DNA of 7,554 bases, from contig WJJR01000022.1 in assembly GCA_014729565.1 (NCBI GenBank), positions 1-7,554 on the forward strand, given 5' to 3'. A program made the translations under genes and the position numbers. A model generated the notes under the pieces. The model did no database searches. It had not been told where the DNA came from and was given only the letters and a program-made list of their open reading frames with translations. The stretch is from Candidatus Zixiibacteriota bacterium. GTDB taxonomy: Bacteria; Zixibacteria; MSB-5A5; WJJR01. Positions 6,488-7,554 of the stretch are shown in pieces (positions within the stretch are counted from its first letter, which is position 1; the number at the start of each line of letters is the position of its first letter).

Positions 6488-6531
6488 CATCCGGATGAGT
6501 AAGCATCACGGTGTGTTGTATGGTATACCAT
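6488..6531. promoter_or_regulatory. Two perfect palindromes upstream of ric, candidate operators
   Basis: CATCCGGATG (6488-6497) and ATGGTATACCAT (6520-6531) are perfect palindromes of 10 and 12 bp with centres 33 bp apart, close to three helical turns. They fill most of the 79-bp gap between the DUF6448 gene stop and the ric start. On the minus strand the second palindrome contains TATACC, a fair -10 hexamer, with TAGACA (5 of 6 to TTGACA) upstream at slightly long spacing (about 19 bp). A promoter with overlapping operator for ric is plausible but unproven. Neither site matches the NsrR or FNR consensus. Confidence 0.35.
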
Positions 6532-6549
6532 GTTCTGGTTCATGTCTGT

Positions 6550-7170
6550 CTAATGCTCATGAGTCGGTTCTGAGTCATGTGAGTGGCCCGTACCGGCTGA
6601 CTCCAGATAGGCATGCAATCCTTCGACAAAATGCAGGTAGGCGACATACGCCTCGACATACTCGCGTCCCGCCGCCACAGATTCATCCTGATGCTTGCGC
6701 AATGTCATGGCTCTATTGTACTGCTCGGTGATTTTCTCACGAACCGCTGTGCTGACATTGTCACTGAGTTCATCTACGCTGCCGGATTCGAGTGCCTCAT
6801 CGGCGGCGGCGAAGATCGGCGGTGTGCTGCCGGCCGGTTTGATACCGGTGTACGGCGCCCCCTCACTGGCGCGGTGCAAACGGATAAATGTTTCGATAAA
6901 CAGCCGATCCGCAATCTGCCGGGCCTGGTCCGACTCGGTCCGCACGTCCCGCACACGGGTAAACAGAGTGCTGATCTCCTCCACATCCTCAGACGTAATC
7001 CATTTCATCAGTGGCGTGATGTCGCCATCGTCGAGCGCCTGCCGTATCGACGGGATGATGGGCCCATCCTCTGAATCACAGTGTGCTGACGCACTGCCCA
7101 CAACAAAAGCGATCACAGCGACCGTCAAAATCAGTCGTCCGATTACCGCGTTCCGTACATTTGCTATCAT
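6550..7170 (-). CDS. Secreted DUF6448-family protein, putative periplasmic metal binder
   Basis: A 206-aa exported protein. The start is ATG 7170-7168, set by a perfect AGGAGG 6 nt upstream; the frame is open further but without such a site. Residues 1-29 are a Sec signal peptide (R6/R12, core LILTVAVIAFVV) ending S-A-S-A, so cleavage would leave His30 as the first mature residue, followed by CDSEDGP. The conserved DUF6448 pattern as I remember it is visible: HCDxxDGP, then DDGDITPLMKWI, FIRLHRASEGAPYTGIKPAG (92-114), and KHQDESVAAGREYVEAYVAYLHFVEGLH (159-186). Candidate ligands are H30, C31, H99, H160, H180 and H186, plus a His-rich tail (H196, H198, H204, H206). The family function is not known to me. 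The mature N-terminal His and tail suggest copper or iron binding, which is inference. It lies 29 bp after the TetR gene and 79 bp before ric. Confidence 0.85.
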   Translation of the reverse strand: MIANVRNAVIGRLILTVAVIAFVVGSASAHCDSEDGPIIPSIRQALDDGDITPLMKWITSEDVEEISTLFTRVRDVRTESDQARQIADRLFIETFIRLHRASEGAPYTGIKPAGSTPPIFAAADEALESGSVDELSDNVSTAVREKITEQYNRAMTLRKHQDESVAAGREYVEAYVAYLHFVEGLHAYLESAGTGHSHDSEPTHEH

Positions 7171-7199
7171 CTTAGGCCTCCTTAACTGTCCTGGTTGGC

Positions 7200-7554
7200 T
7201 CAGGCCGGCCGAGCAGCCTGCCCAGTCAACGCGCGTTCCAGCATGGTCCACATACGTTGGATCATCGCCGTTTCCGCCCGCGACAATCCACTACGGCGTT
7301 TCCCGTGCGCGACCGCATGAATTGTCGCAACAACGAGCTGCGCTGCCTCTTCGGGAACGACGTCAGGGGCAAGCTGCCCCGCAACGGCCGCATCGCTGAG
7401 GCAGCGCTCGACGAACTGACGCGATTTACGTTTCAGTCCGTTGAGCCGCTTTTCGCGGGCATGTGACTTTGCGTTCGGTATCAAGTTTTCGGTGAGAAGC
7501 AGACGGGAAACCTCCGGATGCTCCCGGATCACCCGGATACGCCGGTCGAGAAAG
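7200..7554 (-). CDS. TetR-family transcriptional regulator, C-terminal part
   Basis: The reading frame is open to the right edge of the window, so the 5' end, including the DNA-binding helix-turn-helix, is missing. The 117 residues present begin FLDRRIRVIREHPEVSRLLLTEN and end QAARPA. This matches the ligand-binding domain of TetR regulators: a helix leading into the xIREHPEVSRLL segment, a long basic stretch (NAKSHAREKRLNGLKRKSRQFVERCL), GQLAPDVVPEEAAQLVVATIHAVAH typical of the helix 6-8 region, and a final helix LSRAETAMIQRMWTMLERAL. An internal GTG at 7532 is not a true start, because recognisable TetR sequence continues upstream of it. Being first in line and 29 bp from the DUF6448 gene, it probably controls itself and the genes that follow. 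The ligand is unknown. Confidence 0.8.
   Translation of the reverse strand, partial: FLDRRIRVIREHPEVSRLLLTENLIPNAKSHAREKRLNGLKRKSRQFVERCLSDAAVAGQLAPDVVPEEAAQLVVATIHAVAHGKRRSGLSRAETAMIQRMWTMLERALTGQAARPA

Noticed and set aside
6695..7399. 234-aa plus-strand open frame across the DUF6448 and TetR genes
   Set aside because: It runs antisense to two genes with recognisable families and has low-complexity Ser/Arg composition and no Shine-Dalgarno.
7200..7532. TetR gene starting at the internal GTG 7532
   Set aside because: The frame continues upstream as FLDRRIR, which reads as normal TetR sequence, and the helix-turn-helix would be missing. The gene is cut by the window edge.
1..7554. Mobile elements, CRISPR arrays, tRNA or rRNA genes
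   Set aside because: No transposase or integrase motifs, regularly spaced repeats, or structural RNA signatures were seen on either strand.

Overview
The window reads as chromosomal DNA of a Gram-negative, diderm bacterium. Its GC content is in the middle 50s by eye. Several products carry Sec or lipoprotein signals and one is a TonB-dependent outer-membrane receptor. Shine-Dalgarno sequences are strong and purine-rich (AGGAGGT, AGGAGG, GAAGGA). I cannot place it taxonomically from the sequence. Coding density is high: the longest gap without a gene is about 227 bp, and I see no insertion sequences, tRNA, rRNA or CRISPR.

Left part (1-3197). The 5' end of an exported protein gene leaves the window on the minus strand (1-128). 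Divergent from it is a 350-aa lipoprotein (356-1408, +) that joins an NlpE-like CxxC domain to a C-terminal META/HslJ domain. A GNAT acetyltransferase (minus, ending 1420) converges on it. The acetyltransferase is in turn divergent from an Old Yellow Enzyme family flavin oxidoreductase (2076-3197, +). The gap between these two holds an inverted repeat.

Right part (3234-7554). Five genes all lie on the minus strand, in transcription order: a TetR-type regulator (5' end outside the window), a secreted DUF6448-type His-rich protein, a Ric/YtfE/ScdA di-iron Fe-S repair protein, a second hemerythrin-fold (HHE) protein, and a TonB-dependent copper receptor of the OprC/NosA type. The receptor carries the CxxxM and HxM copper-ligand motifs known from OprC. 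The first four genes are tightly spaced (29, 79 and 24 bp gaps). The receptor gene follows after 111 bp and may have its own promoter.

Taken together, the right half looks like a stress module. Ric repairs Fe-S clusters damaged by nitric oxide or oxidants, the HHE protein probably handles O2, NO or iron, and the receptor brings copper across the outer membrane. Its closest relatives (NosA) supply copper for nitrous oxide reductase in denitrifiers. The DUF6448 protein is predicted to expose a histidine at its mature N-terminus and has a His-rich tail, so it is a candidate periplasmic metal binder. The NlpE-type lipoprotein upstream also belongs to a family linked to envelope and copper stress. 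That copper and NO defence are coupled here is inference from gene content and order.
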